This document shows positions 55,087 through 64,000 of a stretch of 64,000 nt of DNA, one piece after another. A program made the translations under genes and the position numbers. Origin of the DNA: Paraphoma chrysanthemicola (lineage: Eukaryota; Ascomycota; Dothideomycetes; Pleosporales; Phaeosphaeriaceae); assembly GCA_020744225.1 (NCBI GenBank), contig JAGMWG010000016.1:744001-808000 (forward strand). The letters are read 5' to 3'. A model generated the notes under the pieces. The model was not told the DNA's origin. It made no database searches and was given only the letters and a program-made list of their open reading frames with translations. How positions within the stretch are numbered: the stretch's first letter is position 1; every line of letters begins with the position of its first letter.

Positions 55087-57930
55087 TCATGGTACATACA
55101 GCCGAGAATAGGCTACAACATTCGTCCGGCAACAGACACACGCCGTATAGTTCTTCGATGCCAGGCCCACACGGCAGTCGTCACACAACGACAAGCACCC
55201 ACACGGCCAGACCAGTACAGTTCGAGGCGACAGCTGACAGACCACACACTGCGGGCCCTCAGCACCCATGCCCTCGGCGCCCGTATCCCAGCTGCCGGCT
55301 GTGCTTTGGCCGGTCGGTGCTACAGCGGCGCGACGATTGAGAATGAAGTCTTCGAGGAGCTCTTCCTCTTCTTCCGGCGTCATCTTGACCGCATCGCCCA
55401 TCTTGTACCTTGATGTCGCTAGGATCTTGGCTTCGTCGCGCTCCTGCATCTTCCTATATTGTGACCGTGTAAGGGCCTTGGAGCTTTCCAGATGCCGCGC
55501 GAGCAGCCTGGCCTCTTCGCGGTCCTCATTCGTTCGAGGATCCAGAAGATGTGAAAGTCTGGCAAGATCCATGGTGAAATCTGCCGTAGGCGTGGATTCG
55601 CGGCTGCGTTGGTAGGTGTCTCGAGTCGGTGTGCGCTGTCCATCCTCCTCGTCCGACCACTCGTCATTATCCGTTGTGGTCGCGAACGATATGACACTGG
55701 TGGTATCATCATCTTGTGGCGGGATATAATCACTGGTCGTATCGATGTCGCTCCAACGTCCACCATTACGCCACCACGAGTACATGTATTCATTTAGACG
55801 TTCTTCTGAGTCAGCTGGTTCTGCGTCTCCGTAGAATCCACTTTGTTTTAGTCGGTCCTTGGCGAATGTCTCAATGTCGAAATCGCCCGTGGGTTGGAAT
55901 CGACTGCGGTCGTCAAGCGTGAGCCATGGCTCCGCTGCCCGCTTGGCCATGTTCTGGGAGCTTAGAGCGGCAAAGTCGCGGGACTTGTTCGGCTCATAAG
56001 GGCCAGCCATACGCCTGAGCCATCTTGGACGATACGCCACGCGCAGTCTTGTTAGCATTGCAATGGTAAGCCGAGCGTGAATAGCAGCGATGAGCTTCGA
56101 GATGCTTCGGAAGAATTGAAAGGTGAGGAAGAATCGACTCCTCCGTTGGGCCAGACCAGCTGGGTCAGTCCGGCTGCCGATCCTTGCGGAGTCTGAAGGG
56201 CTTTGTGCGCCTCGAGGTTTGCGTTCATGAGCATAGCCAGATGTTGCGTTGTTGTTCGGAGCATCGGCGTCAGAGTCATCTGCGATTTCGATGCCAGCGG
56301 CAAGAGTCCCGCCTCGCAACTCCTGCGGGATCTTGGTCAAGCTCTGCCGGAAGCGCCTTCGTCTCGTGACAATGTCTTCTAACCTCTTCTTCTCAAGCCA
56401 AGTCATCGAATGTACATTCACCTTGGTGCCTTCATTCAAGAACACCGCCTCGCTGGCAGCTGTCAAGACCGTAAAGCCAACCTTCAGAATCGCCGTATAG
56501 AAGTCTTCGTTCCAGTTGACAGTCAAGGGAGTGATCGATGAGAGGTGTATGTTGGCATGCAGATTGTTGTATGCAACTGCAAACCTCTCACGCCATGTCA
56601 TGGATTCTGGTTGTCCCGGCGGCGGCGAAAGCACAGTGATGCAGAGGGCCACAAGATAGATCAAGCCACAGGCAGCAATGCCTATGAGGATGAGAAGATG
56701 GGGTATGAAACCGACGATGCAGACTGTTGGAAACCTCAAGATACCTACAGGCGAAGCATCAGGGTCAGCGACCCTACCTGCAAGCTTAGCAAAACTCCAC
56801 GAGAAAGTGGCCATGTAAGCAAGGCCCCATATTGTCGTGGTGATCAGCCTATATCTGGAGCGGACACCAGCGATTGCGAGAGTGTTGGACGTGAGATGAC
56901 TAACACTGGTGATCAACGATATGATCAACACTTCTGGGGGAACGTTGGCAATCTGGTTGAGCTTCGACCGAGCCATTAGGAACGAGGCTCCATCCGGCGT
57001 AAAGATCTGTCTCGGTTTGAAAAAGCGAGCGGTGTCTATCGCTAAAGGCTTTGTCACAACCGCCTCGGCTTCGGCAAAAGCAAGCGAATGCTCGAATATC
57101 GTCATTCCGGCCTCCTGGACAGGATGACGACCCTGCAAGGCACACGACAATGTTTCCACGAACTGGCTGAAGCCGATGGACAGGAAAAGCGGCCAAAGAA
57201 CAGCAAGTGAGCCGGAGGGCCTCGTGGATTCAGTGTCCAGCGGAAGCATGTTTGCAGCCCTGCATGAATCTTCGGTGGTTTCCCAGAAGAGAAGCGCAGA
57301 TGACACCTGCCAGACGTAACCTGCTTCTCCGGCGAAGTCGGTTTCCAGACGTCTGCCGGGCGCGCCGTACTGCATCTTAGACCATTCGGGCGAAGACTGA
57401 CATCGCATGACCTGAAGCACGCCTTGTATTTGGTACACGAACAGGAGCAGGGGCGCAGCGTAGATGGCGAATCGCAGGTATACGCGGTCGAACGAGAGAG
57501 GGACGCGACTGGACGCGTAGAAGTGAGTGCGATTGAGAAGGATGGCCTAGGGTAGTGGTTAGCGCAGGGGATTCGCTGGCACTGAAGCGTGACTGACTAT
57601 AGCGAAGGTCGCAATTGCCCATTTCGACGTGATGTAGCTGAAGAAGCTGGCGAGATTCTTCAGTGCCTGGAACATGCCAATTTCCTCTTGTGATGCGGCT
57701 ATCCCAGAGGCAGCCGCAGCCGCCGACTGCTGCACAAACTTGCCTGCGGTCATTGCAACTGTGGCATTCGTGACATTGGCCTTGGTCGGTTCCGCGATGA
57801 CGCTACCGCCAGACCACACCAGATCACCAAGCGAGCTCGCTTTCGAGAGAAGCCTGGGAAATACCATGAGTAGATCCGCAGGTGAAGGTAGGAACGAGCT
57901 GGCATTGGCGAATACTGACGGAGCCTCCAT
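55087..57930 (-). CDS. Asi-like multi-pass RING ubiquitin ligase, 930 aa
   Basis: Resembles fungal proteins annotated as Asi1/Asi3, inner-nuclear-membrane E3 ligases. Exon 1 is 57598-57930, the intron is 57547-57597, and exon 2 is 55087-57546. Membrane segments include YLRFAIYAAPLLLFVYQIQG, GSLAVLWPLFLSIGFSQF, TTIWGLAYMATFSWSFAKLA and CIVGFIPHLLILIGIAACG. The middle is a long acidic, Ser/Thr-rich cytosolic or nucleoplasmic part. The last 50 residues form a RING: CVVCQLSPRTVLVWPCGC, LCDDCR and CVCCRT. A RING at the extreme C-terminus after several helices is the Asi and MAPL layout. Targets not predictable. Confidence 0.88.
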
Positions 57931-58563
57931 GGTGGCGCTGGGTTCGGATACTCGAGGGTAGGATGAAGGTATGACGGGTTCGCGCGGGAGGGCGCACGTG
58001 GGTCTCTAACGACACCGCAACTTGGTCATGTTCATCCCGTACGTGTAGATATACACGCAGCGAGTCGCATGGGCGAGCGGTTGTTGCAACGGGTCGACGT
58101 GTGTTGCGACTGAGCCTCGAGCATCAGCCCCAGGGTGTCAGTCGTCATGGTCCGCCCCAGATGCACGGACGAATCCCCCGGATGACGCGAGCCGCCGCAG
58201 CCGCACCGCTGGTGTACCACCTTCAGGTCTGCTACAATACGCCATGATACTATTTATATAGTCATTTCGATTTCTATGCGCATTGGAGTGGCCATGCTAC
58301 TTGTAAAGACATAATATTGACACTTGCTTTTCATTCGGCACTTGTCTCCTTGCTGAATCCTTATCACGTACTTTGTAAGCAAGGACGACTGCCTCTCAAC
58401 ATCATGGCATCTTGAGCAGTCAAATATCTCCCCTTCATCTCCAACTTTTCCTGTCCTATGTCATCTCCTCAGCAGCTAGAAGCTCAGCCTGAGAGTTTGT
58501 CAGCTCAGCAAGTAGCAACCAGCCCAGATTCCGCTCTGCTGACAGCACCTTGACGAGAACCGC
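57931..58563. other. Intergenic gap
   Basis: Promoter of the RING gene and 3' flank of the transferase gene. AT-rich at 58240-58400. No gene supported. Confidence 0.4.
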
Positions 58564-59397
58564 CTACGTGCAAGTGAAGTAGTTCTCCTGCAGAGCATCA
58601 TGGAGCCGTGCAAGCGCCCCGCCATACCAGGTCCTGAACTCCTCCCACTCATCCTTGGGCATGATGGTAGAAAGCATATTCAGCCAGCCGCCAACAATCA
58701 TGTCAGCATAGTTTGCATCTTTCCCCTCAAGAAATGGCCCCGAGTCATTGATGGTGAAGAGCTGGGCCAATGAAGACAGTTTCTCCTTGAAATCCGCCAT
58801 CAGAGGGACTCTTGCATCGCCCTGAATGTGGATGTCCTCCCAAGAGTTCATGTGTGCTCGTTTCGCCATGAGAGCCTTTGCAGCTTCAGCCGTGCTCGGG
58901 TTGAAGGGCAGAAAGTACCCGAAGAGGAGCATGTTGGCGGAAAACGTGGCATCTATGTGCGTGTTGAAATTGGCGTAGGCTTCATTCTTCTTGCCTTCAT
59001 TGAGCGACAGCGGCGCAAAGAACATTGTGTCCCGGTTGGGGCTCTTGTAGTCAAGACCGGTTCCGGTGGTATCCTTGGGGAAGAGGCAGCCGCCAGAGTT
59101 CGGGAACGTGTCCTCGAGATAGTTGGCGATGTCAAATGAGTCGCCGATGATCTCTCCCGTCGACGCCTTCAGCATGGGCAACGTGTAGAAGTCGGACCCA
59201 TCATCGAGCTTCCGGGTAGCTTGGCAGTTCAGCTCTTTTCGCACATTGCTTATGTCGATGATGTCGACCCACTTCGTCGTGAAGGGAACCCGTTTGAAGC
59301 TGAGAGCAATCCGAGCCTTGGAAGGATTAGGGGCGTAAGAGCGGGGTTGTAATGGCGACGAGATGTCGTAGAGGACCAAAGGGTCTGAGTCTGACAT
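58564..59397 (-). CDS. Glutathione S-transferase-like protein, 277 aa
   Basis: Single exon. The N-terminal thioredoxin-like domain starts MSDSDPLVLYDISSP and has NPSKARIALSFKRVPFTTKW, TLPMLKASTGEIIGDSFDIA and NYLEDTFP, the glutathione-site pattern (cis-Pro in LPML, then Ser in GDSFDIA). The C-terminal helical domain includes LLFGYFLPFNPSTAEAAKAL and DANYADMIVGGWLNMLS. Similar proteins occur singly and in fungal secondary-metabolism clusters, but no biosynthetic genes surround this one. The frame extends 31 codons upstream to 59490 without a convincing start. Confidence 0.88.
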   Translation of the reverse strand: MSDSDPLVLYDISSPLQPRSYAPNPSKARIALSFKRVPFTTKWVDIIDISNVRKELNCQATRKLDDGSDFYTLPMLKASTGEIIGDSFDIANYLEDTFPNSGGCLFPKDTTGTGLDYKSPNRDTMFFAPLSLNEGKKNEAYANFNTHIDATFSANMLLFGYFLPFNPSTAEAAKALMAKRAHMNSWEDIHIQGDARVPLMADFKEKLSSLAQLFTINDSGPFLEGKDANYADMIVGGWLNMLSTIMPKDEWEEFRTWYGGALARLHDALQENYFTCT

Positions 59398-60504
59398 ATC
59401 GAAGAAGTGTCTGCGGCAACAATCTGTCGGTTGCGGATTGATTAGATGGTGGTGTTGTTCTTCCGTCCTTGTAGAGTCAACCGAAGGCACAATATATATG
59501 CGGCCTACGCTCCGCGTGACTTCCAGTGTTGAGCAACCTCGCAGGTGCCAATATTGAAGCGGGTGGCCTCAATATCAGGTAAGCGTGCCAGCAACTGCAG
59601 CGACAGCACGAATCGCGCTGCGTATTGGCTAATAATGGTTACACATAGGTTTGCGGGAGGAGTAGTGTTGTTTAGCTGCATACACTAACCAGCCCCGTTA
59701 CATATACGGACCACAACTCTCCCATGAAGCTGTGGATGGAGCATTGATTCCTACACAATGGAATTGGATCTTCCGCCTATCATACCTAGTTCCAGGCCAC
59801 AATGCTCCTTTTGAACTCGCGGAGAAAGGGTGGTGATTGTATTGTCTCGTATCGAGGGTGCGAAGCGAGAGATTGGGCGATCGGCCGATCCACTCCGAGC
59901 TGTTGCCCTTCCTGCTCCCCACATCACCAACCGTCATAACAACGCAGCACCGCAAATGAAGCCACATTTCCATGTGGAATACGCGTCACACCGTATGATA
60001 TTGGTGCTTAGATCGTCTCAATCTCACTGGAATTTCTGTCGATGTGGCTGGACACCCATCGCTTGCGCTGAACTCCACGCTGTATTCAGCTGAAGCTTGG
60101 CATGTCAGCGAGGGGGCCGCAGTGATGCAGCCCGGTCTTTTAGAAGATGCGACCTTCAGCTGTCGCTGAGAAGATCTCTTTCTCTGGAGGTCAAGCTCAT
60201 AATCGGATCGATCTTTGCAAACTGGTACTCTATGTTTCCGAAAGCTATTTACTCGACCAAGTTTATCCGCCCCCAGCCACGGCAACTTGTCTCTTGAAGG
60301 TGTCAAATGCAAAACGCTACGTCATTAATCGACTCGTTTCGTTCGCCCGACTTGCTCTACAATAAATTGTGCGAGGTAACGAAGATCGTAAATGATGTCT
60401 AGAGAGCACGATAGACACTCGTCGGGGATAGGGTTCTGAATATCAGGCCTTTCATTCCCTCTTACCTTGTCTGAGGGTCGAGGGGCACCACGTATGAACA
60501 TATC
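59398..60504. other. Intergenic stretch
   Basis: 1.1 kb without a supported gene. Frames at 59830-60093 and 59986-60312 lack motifs and splice context. Confidence 0.4.
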
Positions 60505-62210
60505 TTAATTCTTGATTGGCCACTCTACAGCCTCGAATGCATCGGGTCCATCTTCGCAGTGGGAACAGCACAATTTCGCCGTCACTGCTTGGAGTTTGAC
60601 AGCCTTCGGTCTTATCTCTGGTGTTGGCGAGAGCATTGACGGAAAGAGATAAAAAAGCTGTATCGATAGTGGGAAATACGATGGAGAGAGTGCCGATAAC
60701 GGTCTTCGGTACGCAAGCATCCTTCCTGGGCCGCTGATACCATATAGCTCCCTGAACCATTGAATCACCACATCGATGTTGGTGTGGAAGTAAGAATTTC
60801 CCGAATTCGCTTTGCGTAAGTCGAGAAGTCTTTGCCTTTCATCACCATGCCCGCACATGCACGAGAACATAGTGGCCAACATCTCTGCGAAAACACAGCC
60901 CAAGGAGAAGATGTCAGCGCTGAACCCCCGTTTATCTTGTAGCACGACTTCAGGTGCAGCGTAGGTCTGTGTAAAAGAGATAGGTGAGTCAGTTTCGGAT
61001 TCGGCAGAAGATTTGTAGGACTGTGCGATACCGAAGTTGGCAATATAGACCTTGACACCTTGCGGCCGCACTCGAACCAGGATATTCTTCGGCTTAATGT
61101 CCATATGCTTCACATTGTTCTGGTGAATGAAGCAGAGTGCTTTAGACAGACATCCGAGGAAGGTGCTCAAAGGCGCCCCATTGGAGTCCACGGTGGTTAT
61201 CTCGCCCATATATGCATCAAGGTCGCATTCAGTCGCAGGGTAAAGTAAAATTGCCAAATCCTTCTTGAAGGTATAAGTACCGACAACTCGGACGATATGG
61301 TAATGCTGCAGTTTCGTCAGGTGCTCTACTTCGATAACGGCTTCTTCTTTCTTTAACCGCCGATTACACGCGATCTTCTTTCTCGCGAGTCTAATCCTTC
61401 GGCACCGAACACTATCGATGATAGCTGTGTGGCTGTGTCCCAATATTTTCTCGGACTTCAGCGGGATTATGGCTTCGTCGTCCGGGCCGTATTCGACGTG
61501 TTGTCCCTTGCCAGACCAGTTTAATTCTTCCTCTGGACCCACAAGAATGCCCCTATCATTCAGAAGCTTGAGCCATTCGCTGCTGAAGACATCAGCAGAA
61601 CAATCATCGGACTCAAGATTCTTTGACTCATGGCATAGTCACAGACGTTTAAACTGATCACTCTCTCCAAGGCCAGTACATCTTCAGAAGGAACAGAAAA
61701 GAAATCCCTGCGTCCCTGAACCTCGTAATCCTTCAGTTTGCTTATGACTACACGGACTAGATCGCTATAATTCGAGGCCGCAATGTATTTAATTGGCATG
61801 AGCATGTCGCCAACATGATTTTCAAGTCCGGTCGTCTCTTGTCGATTGAGATTTAGGGTGCCTGTACGATTTGCGAAAACGAGAGCCTGAGCGACAACAC
61901 CCCTCACGAGCTGTTGGAATGCCCATGGACTGTCTTTGAGGAGATCGGCTTGTTCGGTCTTCTGAGTAACATTATGCGCCATCCCTGTGCGCACGGCGTT
62001 ACTTTGCCACATCGAGACCGAACCACTCTGAGCGGTTTTATAACTCGCGAGACTGGATCGGGCTGTCTGATAGCTCCTAGGACTATTGAGGTTGTACGAT
62101 CCCCATTTGACCGAGATCAGAGGGAATTTGGGGGAGCCACGCTCGCTAAGTGAACCAAGGGAGCTGGATGTTGGCATACTGGTACCATAGATGCCAGCCA
62201 TTGCCATCAT
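60505..62210 (-). CDS. Degenerate protein kinase (probable pseudokinase), frame break unresolved
   Basis: Two overlapping frames make up one likely gene. The downstream frame (from about 61640 to 60505) carries a kinase-like domain: VEHLTKLQHYHIVRVVGTYT, FIHQNNVKHMDIKPKNILV (HRD reads HMD), VYIANFGIAQSYKS (DFG reads NFG), TQTYAAPEVV and SADIFSLGCVFAEML. With the metal-binding Asp of DFG replaced by Asn, activity is doubtful. The upstream frame (62210-61560) encodes a 216-residue N-terminal region (SPWAFQQLVRGVVAQALVFA, DYEVQGRRDFFSVPSED) as in fungal multi-domain kinases. I find no clean GT-AG intron joining them, so either a frameshift or an unusual intron lies near 61560-61660. Confidence 0.6.
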
Positions 62211-63105
62211 GATCAAGTGGTTTCAAAAGTTCTCCCAGTTCGTCGTCTTCGCTGTACGACTCATTGTGGCCGCTGGGCGCACTCCCGATGTCGTCAAACG
62301 TGCCGTCGTCTTCTGGCAACTCTTCTGCGTGTCCAAGAGCGAGCTTGCGTCGCTGGGCAACGTTTACAGTCGGCTTCGTTTCATCTCCTTTCCCGTCATC
62401 ATGGTCTTTGAACGCAGTAGCTGACCCGCTCGGCTTTGGCCAACATACTGATAAACCACTGGAGTTCTTTATTGGTACTGTTTGCTGTGCATGTTCTCGT
62501 AGCCTATTTCCTTGCCAGAAAGGTCGCTCGCATCATGTACAATATGCAAGCTTGTGCAAGGGACTTTCCCCGGCGTTGTGGCCTGTTGACAGTGAATTTG
62601 TGAGGTGTTGAACGGAGCTTGGTGCTAGGGTCGGATCCGCGCTTCCCACGGCATTTTCGATTCTGCTGTTGATGTCTTGCTGGATATGGCTCATGGCGCT
62701 GGCCAGGGAGTCGTTTGAGTGTCCCGGTCGGGGACGTCCCGCACGTTCGGAGTTGCAAAACGCCGGGTGTGAAATTCGAAAAAGTGGTCTTGTGCTTGCC
62801 ACTCCCGTTATCCGTTTGTCGTTGGCGGAAGACAACTTGCACGTTATTGTTATTCAGCCTGCCTCCAAGGTGGGCTGAGTCGCACTGGCAGCACGTGCAC
62901 ACCATGCCGCAAATGGTTGTGGCGAATGGCACATGATTGGCGCCGTGATGACACCTGCCAAACATGCTGCCCTAAGCAACCAAAAGGTGCCTACTGTTAT
63001 GAGTAGGCAATAAGCCAAGTCACATACCAGCCGACCAGAGACGTTCCCTCTCGACTCACCAGCGATGCAGCGGCAGCTACAGAAGCTGGCAACTCGGCTA
63101 ATTTG
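62211..63105. other. Divergent intergenic stretch
   Basis: Lies between the kinase-like gene and the Zn2Cys6 gene. Frames here (for example 62504-62965 minus) lack motifs. The frame of the Zn2Cys6 gene is open back to about 63007, so an upstream exon is possible. Confidence 0.4.
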
Positions 63106-64000
63106 ATGCACCTGATGGCTGGTGCTGACCGGCAAACACACCGCCAGCGGTTGCGCATAGCGTGCGGCCCGTGTCGAGAGCGCAAAAGAAAATGCGACGG
63201 CAGGCACCCGTGCGATATGTGCTTTGGATACGGGTACGAATGCTCCTATCGCTCGACAGCACGTAAGCGGCACTCTCAAAGAGGTACAGGTCGATCTGAG
63301 GCCTCGATCAACCGAGAATCCAGCCCGTCAACCTTCGTGTCATCGCTATCACAGCCGCTGGGGTCCCAGGAGCCCTTCAGCAATGCATTAGAAAGACCAA
63401 ATCGTCGCCAGACTGAACATCAGCACCAAGAGCCGCCGCATCGAATTCAAAGCCAAGAGCAAGAGGCGCGAGACCCACAAGCACCGGACCAGGAGGTTCA
63501 TGAGCAGCAAAATGAGGGGCAACAGGGTCTCCCCAACTATCTGCGATCTGTGGAGAGCAATTCCGGTGCAGCGTTCGTACGCCTTCTTACGATGACATTG
63601 GATTCATCCGAGCAAAGTATTTCGCCGATGCGCATGTTGGCATGGAATCTCTTTCTTGGAGAGAGGCAGGCAACGACGGTAGATCCCCCGGAAACCATCA
63701 CAGCCATCCTGTCAGAACCCAAGATGCAAAGCCTGGCTACGATCTACCTTCAGAAGGTTCATCCCTGCTATGGATTTGTTGACAGGAGTTTGCTATTCCG
63801 GATTATACCGATGTTTTGGAATGGGCAGAAAGGATCTGGGGTTCAAGAAGCTCTGATGTGTGGCGTCGCCGCCCTTGGCTGCCTCTTCTCGGGTGCCCAT
63901 GATTTGGCGATCGAGCAGAACCTGGTTGCCCTTGCCAAACGCCTGCTAGATCCATCGACTGCGGGGTTTCCATCACTCACTATGGCTACTGCTTGGCTAC
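63106..64000 (+). CDS. Zn2Cys6 fungal transcription factor, 3' truncated by window
   Basis: DNA-binding regulator. The zinc cluster is complete: ACGPCRERKRKC then DGRHPCDMCFGYGYEC (C-x2-C-x6-C-x5-C-x2-C-x6-C), near residue 20. Basic residues follow (YRSTARKRHSQRG), then a Gln/Ser/Pro-rich linker (QEPPHRIQSQEQEARDPQ). The start of the fungal-specific regulatory domain is seen at KMQSLATIYLQKVHPCYGFV and RSLLFRIIPMFW. The frame is open to the last base of the window. ATGs at 63106 and 63115 both fit; an upstream exon cannot be excluded. Target genes unknown. Confidence 0.9.
   Translation, partial: MHLMAGADRQTHRQRLRIACGPCRERKRKCDGRHPCDMCFGYGYECSYRSTARKRHSQRGTGRSEASINRESSPSTFVSSLSQPLGSQEPFSNALERPNRRQTEHQHQEPPHRIQSQEQEARDPQAPDQEVHEQQNEGQQGLPNYLRSVESNSGAAFVRLLTMTLDSSEQSISPMRMLAWNLFLGERQATTVDPPETITAILSEPKMQSLATIYLQKVHPCYGFVDRSLLFRIIPMFWNGQKGSGVQEALMCGVAALGCLFSGAHDLAIEQNLVALAKRLLDPSTAGFPSLTMATAWL

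Noticed and set aside
58564..59490. Secondary-metabolite cluster suggested by the transferase and the Zn2Cys6 regulator
   Set aside because: No polyketide synthase, peptide synthetase, terpene enzyme or tailoring set lies nearby within the window.

Overview
The window is nuclear DNA of a filamentous ascomycete (Pezizomycotina). Genes lie densely on both strands, most are split by short introns of about 45-60 bases with GTAAGT-type donors and CTAAC-type branch sites, and the gene set is fungal (Svf1, a SNG1-like membrane protein, a Hal4/Sat4-type kinase, a Zn2Cys6 regulator, an Asi-type RING protein). Gene style suggests Dothideomycetes, but that is an inference. There are no rRNA, tRNA, CRISPR or intact transposon features that I can support.

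Layout. 1-17400: the end of an aldehyde dehydrogenase, an unknown Ser/Pro-rich protein, the cohesin loader SCC2, RNA polymerase I subunit RPA12, deoxyhypusine hydroxylase, an unknown protein, a PEP-mutase/isocitrate-lyase-like enzyme, a MAPEG membrane protein and a SNG1-like membrane protein. 17800-27500: mismatch repair MLH1, an F-box-like protein, a strongly divergent five-exon histone H4-like gene, SVF1 and a Hal4/Sat4-like kinase. 27436-30560 has no supportable gene. 30500-40500: a membrane-anchored GNAT, the tiny gamma-tubulin-complex protein MZT1 (three exons), a hydrophilic unknown, a CCDC25/NFACT-R protein, a LYR-motif protein, a DUF2293 protein and a glycoside hydrolase family 2 enzyme. 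41000-46750 is the most unusual stretch: a decayed minus-strand gene followed by three tandem C2H2 zinc-finger paralogues. 49000-64000: mitochondrial ribosomal protein uS12m, a cysteine-rich secreted protein, an F-box/WD40-type protein with UIMs, an Asi-like RING membrane protein, a glutathione S-transferase, a degenerate kinase and the start of a Zn2Cys6 regulator that runs off the end.

Most of the window is housekeeping: chromosome cohesion, Pol I transcription, eIF5A hypusination, mismatch repair, spindle nucleation and mitochondrial translation. The two places that stand out are the H4-like histone variant (about 56% identical to canonical H4 over the fold, with a long N-terminal extension and a rebuilt tail) and the zinc-finger array. 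Two of the array paralogues share an inverted GGGGTCTC...GAGACCCC pair, a CCAAT box, a stem-loop in the leader, and an ATG exactly 22 bases after the stem-loop that is out of frame with the conserved coding sequence. That combination looks like shared regulation of translation or of gene copies, and I know of no description of it.
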